Shown here piece by piece: positions 8,496 to 16,041 of a DNA stretch of 61,930 nucleotides. How positions within the stretch are numbered: the first letter of the stretch is position 1; every line of letters begins with the position of its first letter. This DNA comes from JBKQHQ01 sp052148715 (lineage in GTDB: Bacteria > Pseudomonadota > Alphaproteobacteria > Rhizobiales > Xanthobacteraceae): positions 1-61,930 of the forward strand of contig JBKQHQ010000088.1 in assembly GCA_052148715.1 (NCBI GenBank), given 5' to 3'. Below the pieces are notes generated by a model that did no database searches, was not told the origin of the DNA, and worked only from the letters and a program-made list of their open reading frames with translations. The position numbers were made by a program, and so were the translations under genes.

Positions 8496-10715
8496 ATGGC
8501 CTCTCCCCTGCGGCTGAGCCGCCGCACATTCCTGACAAGCGCCGCCGCGATCGGTGGCGGACTGGTCCTTGCTTTCAATATTCCGCTTGCGCCCGGACCG
8601 GCTGGGAGCAGCGGCGCGGCCGCCGCCGAGATCACCGCTTGGATCGTGATCCGGCCGGACGAGACCGTCATCATCCGGGTTGCGCGATCCGAAATGGGTC
8701 AGGGCGTGCTGACCGCGCTGCCGATGCTCATCGCCGAGGAGCTCGAATGCGACTGGGCCAAGGTGAAGCCTGAGCTCGCAACGCCGCAAGAGAATCTAAG
8801 ACGCAAACGGGTTTGGGGCTCGATGTCGACCGGCGCCAGCCGATCGATCGCCAGCTCGCAAGAAGCATTGCGCACGGCGGGCGCGCTCGCGCGCGAGATG
8901 CTGATTGCCGCGGCAGGGGCGCGCTGGAGCGTGCCGGCCGGCGAATGCCGGGCCGCCAAGGGCGTCATCACCCATGCGCCGAGCGCCCGGACCTTGACGT
9001 TTGGCGAGGTTGCGCAAGCGGCGGCGCAGGTGACCCCTCCGGCCCACGTAGCGCTCAAGGAGCCGAAGGATTGGAAGCTGATCGGCACGCCGCAGCAGCG
9101 CTTCGACATTCCCGACAAGATCAACGGCGGAACCATCTTCGGCGCCGATGTGCGGATTCCCGACATGCTCTACGCGGCGATCCGCCAGTCGCCGGTGTTT
9201 GGAGGGACGTTGCAGTCGGTCGATGAGGCGGCGGTCCGCGGCATGGCGGGGGTTCGCCGTATCGTACGCCTGCCCGACGCGGTCGTGGTCGTCGCCGACG
9301 GCTGGTGGCAGGCGCAGCAGGCGGTCGCCGCGCTGCCGGTCACCTGGGATGACGAAGAAAACGAGAACGTGTCGAGCGACGATATCAGCGACCACCTGCG
9401 AGAGGGCTTGAGCGCGTCGGATGCGGGCATCGGACGTGCGGATGGCGATGTCGGCGCGGCGCTGGCACGGTCGGCCAGGCAGATCGGGGCGGACTATGCG
9501 GTTCCGTTTCTGGCCCATGCGACGATGGAGCCGCAAAACTGCACGGCGCACGTCACCGGCGATCGGGTGGAGATCTGGGTCCCGACGCAGGACGCAGAGG
9601 CGGCCCTTGCGACCGCCGCCGCGACCGCCGGTGTATCACCCGACAAGGTCGTGGTGCATCGAACGGCGCTCGGCGGCGGCTTTGGCCGGCGCGTGTCGAT
9701 CCAAGATTTCGTGCAGCAGGCCGTGCTCGTCGCCAAGGAGGTCGGCCGCCCGGTGCAACTCCTGTGGACACGCGAAGAGGATATCCAGCACGACTTCTAT
9801 CGGCCGGTCGCGATGGCGCGGTTCACCGCGGGCCTCGACGCGGCCGGGACCCCGCTCGCCTTGCGGGTGCGAATTTCAGGTCAATCGATCATCGCAACGG
9901 TTGCGCCGGAAATGATGAGCGCGAACTTCGACGCAAAATTCCTGGAAGGCTTCTTGGAGGACATGCCCTACGAGATTCCCAACTATCTCGTCGACTACGC
10001 GATGCGCAACAGCGCGGTGCCCGCCGGGCCCTGGCGCGGCGTCAACCAATCGCAGAACACCTTCTTCAAGGAGAGCTTCATCGACGAGATGGCGCACGCG
10101 GCGGGTGTCGATCCTTACCTTTTTCGCCGCCGCCTGCTGCGGAAGATGCCGAAATGCCTGGCGGTGCTCGACGCCGCCGCCAAGAAGGCCGGCTGGGGAA
10201 TTTCAGCACCGCCCGGCGTCTTTCGCGGCATCGCGGTCAATCAAGCCAATGCGAGCTTTTGCGCGCAGGTGGTCGAAGCTTCGGTCGATCCCAACGGCGC
10301 GGTACGGGTGCATCGGGTGGTGTCGGCCATTGACTGCGGCCATGTGGTCGACCCGCGCGGCATCGAGCAGCAGACCGAGAGCGCGGTCGCCTTTGCGCTG
10401 ACCGCCGCGCTATACGGCGCCATCGACATTCAGAACGGCCGGGTGAAGCAAAGCAATTTTCACGATTATCAGATGTTGAAAATGTCGGAGATGCCGCAGG
10501 TCGACACGGTCATCGTGCCGAGCGGCGATGGTTGGGGTGGCTGCGGTGAACCGCCCCTCGCCCCGCTCGCGCCGGCGCTGTGCAACGCCATCTTTGCGGC
10601 GACCGGCATCCGCGTGCGCACCTTGCCGTTAAAGGATCAGGATTTGCGCTCGGCGGCGCGTAAAGGACCCACGACGGACGGCCGGCAAGTGACGGCGAAC
10701 GACGAGAATGAATGA
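8496..10715 (+). CDS. Tat-exported xanthine dehydrogenase-family molybdopterin subunit (IorB-like)
   Basis: A 739-residue protein of the isoquinoline 1-oxidoreductase beta-subunit type. The ATG at 8496 is preferred because it opens a twin-arginine signal, LSRRTFLTSAAAIGGG, followed by a hydrophobic core; the long upstream in-frame extension to 8325 has no such logic. Molybdopterin-binding landmarks are VARSEMGQGVLTALPMLIAEEL, ALGGGFGRR, PAGPWRGVNQSQN and GGCGEPPLAP near the C-terminus, where the Glu acts as the catalytic base. Such enzymes hydroxylate N-heterocycles or oxidise aldehydes in the periplasm, with a [2Fe-2S] alpha subunit. No such small subunit gene adjoins it, which is unusual. 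Confidence 0.88.
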   Translation: MASPLRLSRRTFLTSAAAIGGGLVLAFNIPLAPGPAGSSGAAAAEITAWIVIRPDETVIIRVARSEMGQGVLTALPMLIAEELECDWAKVKPELATPQENLRRKRVWGSMSTGASRSIASSQEALRTAGALAREMLIAAAGARWSVPAGECRAAKGVITHAPSARTLTFGEVAQAAAQVTPPAHVALKEPKDWKLIGTPQQRFDIPDKINGGTIFGADVRIPDMLYAAIRQSPVFGGTLQSVDEAAVRGMAGVRRIVRLPDAVVVVADGWWQAQQAVAALPVTWDDEENENVSSDDISDHLREGLSASDAGIGRADGDVGAALARSARQIGADYAVPFLAHATMEPQNCTAHVTGDRVEIWVPTQDAEAALATAAATAGVSPDKVVVHRTALGGGFGRRVSIQDFVQQAVLVAKEVGRPVQLLWTREEDIQHDFYRPVAMARFTAGLDAAGTPLALRVRISGQSIIATVAPEMMSANFDAKFLEGFLEDMPYEIPNYLVDYAMRNSAVPAGPWRGVNQSQNTFFKESFIDEMAHAAGVDPYLFRRRLLRKMPKCLAVLDAAAKKAGWGISAPPGVFRGIAVNQANASFCAQVVEASVDPNGAVRVHRVVSAIDCGHVVDPRGIEQQTESAVAFALTAALYGAIDIQNGRVKQSNFHDYQMLKMSEMPQVDTVIVPSGDGWGGCGEPPLAPLAPALCNAIFAATGIRVRTLPLKDQDLRSAARKGPTTDGRQVTANDENE

Positions 10716-10737
10716 CGGTCTCGCACCGGGAAGCAGA

Positions 10738-11814
10738 TTAGCTCGCCTTCCTCTTCCACAGCATCACGGCCTGCTGCGCAACGGCCGGGGCGATGCGGTT
10801 AAACTCTTCGCACGCCTGGGTTAGCGCGTTCTGCAAGGCGGCGCCCGGAGGCTCGCGCATCTCGAGCAGCGCCCGCACGGTTTGCCATTTGAAATTCCCC
10901 GCCTTGCACACCATCAGAAGCGGTTCGCGCCGCCGCTCATCGAGCAGGCTCTCGATGACCTCGGGCGGCACTTTACAGATCATCGCCAGAGCGCAGATCA
11001 CTTCGACCGGCTTTCTGGCGGTCGCGTAGCCGAGCACGTCGGCCTCGGTTAGTCTGTTCGCGTGCCGCTCTGCAAGAACCTTGATCATGTGCGCGTAGGC
11101 CTGCGCCGCCGACTCGTTGCGCACGGCAGCCTTTGAGTTCTTTTCGACCGCGGCCTGGACGGCCGCGCGCCGCTGCGCAGGCGCCGTGGCGACGAGCATC
11201 TTGCGCACGGCCTCATCGGCACGCGCGACCAGGGCATTGACGTAAGCGGGTGTGATCTCGGCTCGCTGAACAAGCTTTTCCGCGGTCGGCGCATCGTTGG
11301 CGCCGATTTCGAGCAGAAGACGAAGGCCGGTCTCGGAGAACTCGGCGCCGGCATTGCCCGCGAGCACGCGCGCCACCTCGGCGAAGCGGTGCTTGAGCGC
11401 CGCATCGGTGACCGGGGTTTCCAAGTGCTTGCGCCTCGCAATAGCGAGCAAATGCTTTTCGTCCGTTGAGGCTGCAAGCTCTGCAAGCTCTGATGTCGTC
11501 AGGACTTCGGAATGGGCAAGCACCACGCCCGCCACCGCGATGTTCGGGTCGCCGGCAAGGCGCTGGACGACCTCGGATGGAGCCTTGGGCAAGGGCGCAA
11601 GCTTCTCCGCCAGCGCGACCAATGCGTCCGGTTCAATCGTCTCGATCAGATGGCCGATGATCCCGCCGAAGACCTCTACCAGCTCCTCGGGCAAACGATC
11701 GGCGACATCGACGAACACCTCGGTGAGGGCTCGCAATGTCTTCGCCCGCCTTTCCTTCGGCACGGATTCGATGGCCGTTTGCAATTCGTTAATCAGCGCC
11801 TGTTGTCCGCTCAT
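10738..11814 (-). CDS. DUF2336 domain protein
   Basis: A 358-residue, almost fully helical soluble protein with no signal peptide. The start at 11814 (MSGQQALINELQTAI) opens the conserved N-terminal region; the frame stays open further upstream but without similarity. Repeated leucine- and alanine-rich helices (LAGDPNIAVAGVVLAHSEVL, KHLLAIARRKHLETPV) match the DUF2336 repeats widespread in alphaproteobacteria, where they look like HEAT-type scaffolds. Function is unknown. It converges with the molybdopterin dehydrogenase gene, leaving only 22 bases between stops, and sits downstream of marR on the same strand. Confidence 0.75.
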   Translation of the reverse strand: MSGQQALINELQTAIESVPKERRAKTLRALTEVFVDVADRLPEELVEVFGGIIGHLIETIEPDALVALAEKLAPLPKAPSEVVQRLAGDPNIAVAGVVLAHSEVLTTSELAELAASTDEKHLLAIARRKHLETPVTDAALKHRFAEVARVLAGNAGAEFSETGLRLLLEIGANDAPTAEKLVQRAEITPAYVNALVARADEAVRKMLVATAPAQRRAAVQAAVEKNSKAAVRNESAAQAYAHMIKVLAERHANRLTEADVLGYATARKPVEVICALAMICKVPPEVIESLLDERRREPLLMVCKAGNFKWQTVRALLEMREPPGAALQNALTQACEEFNRIAPAVAQQAVMLWKRKAS

Positions 11815-11978
11815 GATCAATGCCACCCGCGCCCGAACGGAGCATAAACATCCGATACTCGTAAATAATAAATAAACTGTCGGCGCCTCAATCAGATCCA
11901 GCACCTGGGATACGAATTCGCTGATGGCGAGCGGTATTTGGCTCTTGGCACCACACGCGACAGCTTCAGCCCTGCGAT

Positions 11979-12497
11979 TCACGGTTGCGGCCTTTGCCCG
12001 CCGCGCTTGCCCTTTTTAGCCGCGGTCGCCTCGGCGCGCAGCGTCGCCATCGCGGCGACTGAGGCTTCGTGGGCGCGCGTGAGAAAATCCAGCAGAAGTG
12101 CGAGTTCTTTGTCGTCATAAGCCGAGAGAGCCGACAATGCGGCATGCTCCATCGGCTTGAACAGCGGCACGACGCGGCGTTCAACCGCCGGTAAGGCCCG
12201 CACCAAAACCTTGCGGCGGTCGGCCGCGTCGTGCTCGCGCGTGGCAAATCCTGCCCGATCGAGCCGGTCGATCACGCCGGTGATCGCGCCGGTGGTCAGG
12301 CCGGTCGCCCGCGCGAGCTCGCCCGCCGTTACCGGGCCGCGCATGACGATGATATCGAGGCATTCGAGATCAGTGCTGTTGATGCCGAGGCGCTCGGCGA
12401 CGGCCTGGCTGTACAGCACACCCTGACCGCTGGCATCGCGCATCGCGCGATTGAGCGCGGCCACCAATTCGTCTCGGCTCATCCGCCGTCTTGACAT
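11979..12497 (-). CDS. MarR-family transcriptional regulator
   Basis: A 172-residue winged-helix regulator. The DNA-binding region reads GPVTAGELARATGLTTGAIT followed by the wing DRLDRAGFATREHDAADRRKVLV, the MarR DR-D-R-R pattern. Helices on either side would form the dimer. It is divergent from a methyltransferase gene across a 71-base spacer filled with direct and inverted repeats (12513-12550), so it probably controls both genes and itself. Basic C-terminal tail KKGKRGGQRPQP. The inducing ligand is not predictable. Confidence 0.9.
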   Translation of the reverse strand: MSRRRMSRDELVAALNRAMRDASGQGVLYSQAVAERLGINSTDLECLDIIVMRGPVTAGELARATGLTTGAITGVIDRLDRAGFATREHDAADRRKVLVRALPAVERRVVPLFKPMEHAALSALSAYDDKELALLLDFLTRAHEASVAAMATLRAEATAAKKGKRGGQRPQP

Positions 12498-12512
12498 CGT
12501 CGGCCTATTATT

Positions 12513-12550
12513 TTAGACGATAAATATCTTAGACAATAAGTTATTTATCG
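12513..12550. promoter_or_regulatory. Probable MarR operator between divergent genes
   Basis: Two near-identical direct copies, TTAGACGATAA (12513-12523) and TTAGACAATAA (12529-12539), are spaced 16 bases apart, and a perfect inverted repeat joins CGATAAATA (12518-12526) to TATTTATCG (12542-12550). The AT-rich block lies between the marR and methyltransferase start codons in an otherwise GC-rich region, the usual place for a MarR-type operator overlapping both promoters. Confidence 0.7.
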
Positions 12551-12568
12551 ATCAGCAAGGAAGGGCTC

Positions 12569-13243
12569 ATGGATATCGCCTCGGCGCCGCGGAAGAAAGC
12601 GTACAAGGGCCTCGCGATGGAGGGAATGCTGGCGACCTGGTATGCGAAGAACACCGCCAAGGGCCTTGCTGAATTCGAGGCCTGCGCCGGGCGGATCGCC
12701 GCGCATCTGAGGCCGGAGAGCCGAGTGCTCGAAGTCGCGCCGGGACCGGGATATCTGGCGATCGCGCTCGCCAGGGTCGGGCATTACCGGATCGCCGGCC
12801 TCGACATCAGCCGATCTTTTGTCCGCATTGCCGCGGAAAACGCCGCAAGAGCCAAGGTCGAGGTCAAGTTCCAACACGGCGATGCCGCCGCAATCCCGTA
12901 TCCGGCCGACACATTCGACTTCATCGTCTGCCGGGCGGCTTTCAAGAATTTCGGCGATCCGGTGGGCGCGTTAGGCGAGATGCACCGCGTGCTGCGGCCG
13001 GGCGGACAGACGCTCATCATCGACATGCGCAAAGATGCCTCGAACGAAGCGATCGACCGCCTCGTCGGCGAGATGAAGCTCGGGCGCATGAACGCACTCA
13101 TCACCAGGGCCATCTTCAAATACGGCTTGCGGAAGAAAGCGTACTCCAAAGCTGATTTTCTGCGGATGGCGGCGGCGACACCCTTCCGCACTGCCGAAAT
13201 CAGGGAGGAACCGATCGGCTTCGAAGTTTGGCTTCGCAAGTGA
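12569..13243 (+). CDS. Class I SAM-dependent methyltransferase
   Basis: A 224-residue Rossmann-fold methyltransferase. Motif I is VLEVAPGPGYLAIALA (about residues 52-67), the acidic SAM-ribose residue lies in IAGLDISRSF, the post-II region is GDAAAIPYPADTFDFIVCRAAF, and motif III-like LRPGGQTLIID follows, a pattern like UbiE/Methyltransf_11 proteins. AGGAAGG stands about 10 bases before the ATG. It is divergent from marR and likely its target, which suggests a role in modifying or detoxifying a small molecule; the substrate is unknown. Confidence 0.88.
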   Translation: MDIASAPRKKAYKGLAMEGMLATWYAKNTAKGLAEFEACAGRIAAHLRPESRVLEVAPGPGYLAIALARVGHYRIAGLDISRSFVRIAAENAARAKVEVKFQHGDAAAIPYPADTFDFIVCRAAFKNFGDPVGALGEMHRVLRPGGQTLIIDMRKDASNEAIDRLVGEMKLGRMNALITRAIFKYGLRKKAYSKADFLRMAAATPFRTAEIREEPIGFEVWLRK

Positions 13244-13341
13244 TGCGGTCGAGCGGACCGGGCTTTGGGCCTCAGATGCGGCTGCGGCGAGCCGCCGGCA
13301 GCACGACTCGTGCGCCGGGCATGCATCCTCGCGGCGAGCGG

Positions 13342-13806
13342 CTATCCCGGGCACCGATTGAGGACTGACGTATAGGCCTTGTCCTGGTCCACCATGTCCA
13401 AGTTCTTGTCTTCCCGAAGCGTCAGCGTAATATCGCCGGAGAGAATAGCCCCGTTCTTGCTCTTGCAGGTGGCGCGAACCGAAATCGTGTTGCCGTCCTG
13501 CCGGCGGTCGCTGAGCGCACAGACTCCACCGCGATAGTCGATCTCGTCGGGTGTTATCTTCACCATCAGCGGCTTGGGGTCGGTTCCATCGCCATGGCAG
13601 GGCCTGTTCTGGACATAGGTACCGGAAAATTCGTCGCTCGCCAGCGCCGGATGGCCGGCCATGATTGCGAGCGCGCCGACGGCCATAAGGCATTTCCACG
13701 GCGGATTGCTGCGGCCTCGCCAAAAACTGAAACCATCGCCTCGCCGCATCGCGTCTTCGTTCGAAAACCCGGATTCCATGTTTGCTGAAAATGCTGCAGC
13801 CCGCAT
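13342..13806 (-). CDS. Hypothetical secreted protein
   Basis: A 154-residue protein if it starts at ATG 13806, which has GAAGGGAGA just upstream. A hydrophobic stretch, CLMAVGALAIMAGHPALAS, lies about 40 residues in and looks like a signal peptide with an AxA cleavage site, so translation may instead start closer to it. The mature part (SDEFSGTYVQNRPCHGDGT onward) has cysteines and beta-strand character (NTISVRATCKSKNGAILSG, ITLTLRED) and ends YTSVLNRCPG. No family is recognised with confidence. It lies alone between the methyltransferase gene and hpnO. Confidence 0.6.
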   Translation of the reverse strand: MRAAAFSANMESGFSNEDAMRRGDGFSFWRGRSNPPWKCLMAVGALAIMAGHPALASDEFSGTYVQNRPCHGDGTDPKPLMVKITPDEIDYRGGVCALSDRRQDGNTISVRATCKSKNGAILSGDITLTLREDKNLDMVDQDKAYTSVLNRCPG

Positions 13807-13948
13807 TGGATCTCCCTTCAACTTGCGCCCGTTGCCCGGCGTTCGATAGCTCATATGCACGTCAGTCGATCAATACAAGCCCAAACGAGTTCGCGGCAGC
13901 CGATCAATGCCGGAAGGCCCCATGCGGTTCCGATTTTTTTTACAAAAA

Positions 13949-15337
13949 TCAGGAACTCACGCGCGCACGCAGCGCATGGTCGACCAAGGTCTTGCCAAGC
14001 GACCAGACGGCGCCGGGCACCCGGTGACTGCCGGCGATCACGCTGTCGAACGCGCGTTCAATCCAGGCGCAATCCTCGTCCGAGATAATCAGCGCCGGCA
14101 AGAGCTTGATCGTATGACTGGCGTGGCCGGCAACCTGGCTGAGAATCTGGTGCTCCTTGAACAGGGGTATCGTGATGAGCTGGCAGAACAACCCCTTGCT
14201 AGCCGTTTCCAGCGTGTGCCAGGACGCCTTCAGCTTGAGCGATTGCGGCGCGCCGAACTCGATGCCGATCATCAGCCCCTTGCCGCGAACGTCCACCAAC
14301 AATTCGTAGCGCGCGATCATCTGCGCAAGCGCACGCATGAGGCGTTCGCCGGTTCGCTCCGCCTTCTGGATGAGCCTCTCTGCGGCCAGCACCTCGAGCG
14401 CCGCAATTCCAGCCGCCATGGCCAAGTCGCCTTTGGCGAAGGTCGAGCCGTGCACCACCGCCTTGTCCATACGGTTGAAGACTTTGTCGAAAATCTGTTT
14501 GCGCGTGAGAACGGCGCCGACCGGAACATGACCGCCGGACAGCGACTTCGCAATCAGCACCATATCCGGCTCGACATTCCAGTGCTCGACCGCGAGAAAG
14601 CGGCCGGTTCGTCCTAGCCCGGTCTGAATCTCGTCGGCAACGAACAGCGTACCATGGCGGCGGCACAGCTCGGCTGCATTTTGCAGATAATCGTCGGCCG
14701 GCATGTTGACGCCCTTGCCCTGGATCGGTTCGACGATGAAGGCTGCGGCCGTGCGCGCATGCAGCGCCCGTTCGAGTGCGGCAAGATCGTTGAATGGGAT
14801 GCGCACACACTCGGGCAACAGTGGTGCAAACCCGTCGCGGAATATCGCGTCACCATTGAGCGACAGCGCTCCATAGGAAAGCCCGTGGAAGGCGTGCTCG
14901 CAATACACGATACCGGGCCGGCCGGTCGCGGCGCGAGCAAACTTGATCGCAGTCTCGACCGCTTCGGCGCCCGAATTGGCGAAAAACACCTTATCGAGAT
15001 AGGGTACGTGCTGCAGCAGGCGCTCGGCGAGAACGCCCGCGAGCGGCGAGACATCCATCTGCACGAGGTTAGGCAACTCGGCGTCGAGAACGCTTTTCAA
15101 CGCGTCGCGCACAACGGGATGGTTGCGGCCGATCGCGAACACGCCAAATCCGCTGAGCAAATCGAGGTAACGGGTTCCGTTGCGGTCGTAAAGGTATTGA
15201 CCCTGGCCGCGACAAAATCCAACATCGTAGCCGATCGTCTTCAGAACCCGCACCATCTGCTCGTTGAGACGGCGGCTATGCAAGGCATACCGGTCGGCTT
15301 CGCGCTCGGCGTACAATGCGGCGATATCGTTGGTCAT
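13949..15337 (-). CDS. hpnO: Hopanoid aminotransferase HpnO
   Basis: A 462-residue class III PLP aminotransferase. Start at 15337 (MTNDIAALYAEREADRY) fits the family; upstream in-frame sequence is not similar. Landmarks are FFANSGAEAVETAIKFAR, YCEHAFHGLSYGALSLNG, FVADEIQTGLGRTG (PLP-phenol contact) and IAKSLSGGHVPVG, whose Lys forms the Schiff base. Acetylornithine/ornithine aminotransferases share these, but the gene lies next to hpnN and the hopanoid locus, where HpnO makes 35-aminobacteriohopanetriol from ribosylhopane-derived aldehyde. The assignment therefore rests on family plus context. It is read in the same direction as hpnN, with the broken DUF2147 gene placed between them. Confidence 0.82.
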   Translation of the reverse strand: MTNDIAALYAEREADRYALHSRRLNEQMVRVLKTIGYDVGFCRGQGQYLYDRNGTRYLDLLSGFGVFAIGRNHPVVRDALKSVLDAELPNLVQMDVSPLAGVLAERLLQHVPYLDKVFFANSGAEAVETAIKFARAATGRPGIVYCEHAFHGLSYGALSLNGDAIFRDGFAPLLPECVRIPFNDLAALERALHARTAAAFIVEPIQGKGVNMPADDYLQNAAELCRRHGTLFVADEIQTGLGRTGRFLAVEHWNVEPDMVLIAKSLSGGHVPVGAVLTRKQIFDKVFNRMDKAVVHGSTFAKGDLAMAAGIAALEVLAAERLIQKAERTGERLMRALAQMIARYELLVDVRGKGLMIGIEFGAPQSLKLKASWHTLETASKGLFCQLITIPLFKEHQILSQVAGHASHTIKLLPALIISDEDCAWIERAFDSVIAGSHRVPGAVWSLGKTLVDHALRARVSS

Positions 15338-15469
15338 AGCGTGCTTGAACTCGCCCCTCGGTCGCCCGCTCCCGCGCCAACGCGGGAGGGCACGATCCCA
15401 CCTTCGAATGATACCGAACTTTTCCCCGTGCCGTCGACTTATGTGCCGGCGCCCGATTAAGGACTTATC

Positions 15470-16041
15470 ATGCGCGTTGCATTCGTGTTCGGCTGCGTCA
15501 TGGCATTCGCGAGCAATCCGGCTTTCGCCGAGGACCCGACGGGGGACTGGCTCGTCGCCGAAGGGAATGCGCAAATCCACATCGAAAATTGCGGCAACGC
15601 CCTGTGGGGTTTCGTGGGGTGGGAAAAGGAACCGGGCGGGCGGGACACCGAGAACCCGGATCCGAGCAAACGCGACCGCCCCACCCTCGGGCTCCCGATC
15701 CTCCTAAACATGCAGGCCTCGGCCAGGAAGCCCGGCTGGTGGGATGGGGAGGTCTACAACGCGCAAAACGGCAAGACCTACACGTCGCATATTGCGCTCG
15801 AGGGGCCGGATAGCCTGAGGGGTGCGTTCTGCAGATCCTTTGCGGCGGCCAGACTTGGAGCCGAGTCAAGGCGCCAGACGCACCCGCCGCCGCAGTGCCG
15901 GCAAAGCCCGCTCCGGCCGCCAAGGCCGGCGCCGCCGGGACCACGGGCATCTCGACCAAAGGCGTTGCCAACAAGCCGGCAGCCGCGGCCAAGCCCGATT
16001 ATTGCTCAAGCGTCGCGGATCTCGCGCGGGCGCCCCATTAG
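15470..16041 (+). pseudogene. DUF2147 secreted protein, frameshifted
   Basis: The 5' part is a typical DUF2147 protein: signal peptide MRVAFVFGCVMAFASNPAFA, then GDWLVAEGNAQIHIENCGNALWG, and WWDGEVYNAQNGKTYTS. After GPDSLR (about 15819) the frame is lost. Shifting by one base restores the expected family ending, GCVLQILCGGQTWSRVK, then an Ala/Pro-rich tail and a TAG at 16041. Left alone the original frame runs on to 16051 as arginine/proline-rich nonsense. The missing base lies near CTGAGGGG, a run prone to slippage or sequencing error. The restored 3' end overlaps the tail of hpnN on the other strand by 36 bases. Confidence 0.75.
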
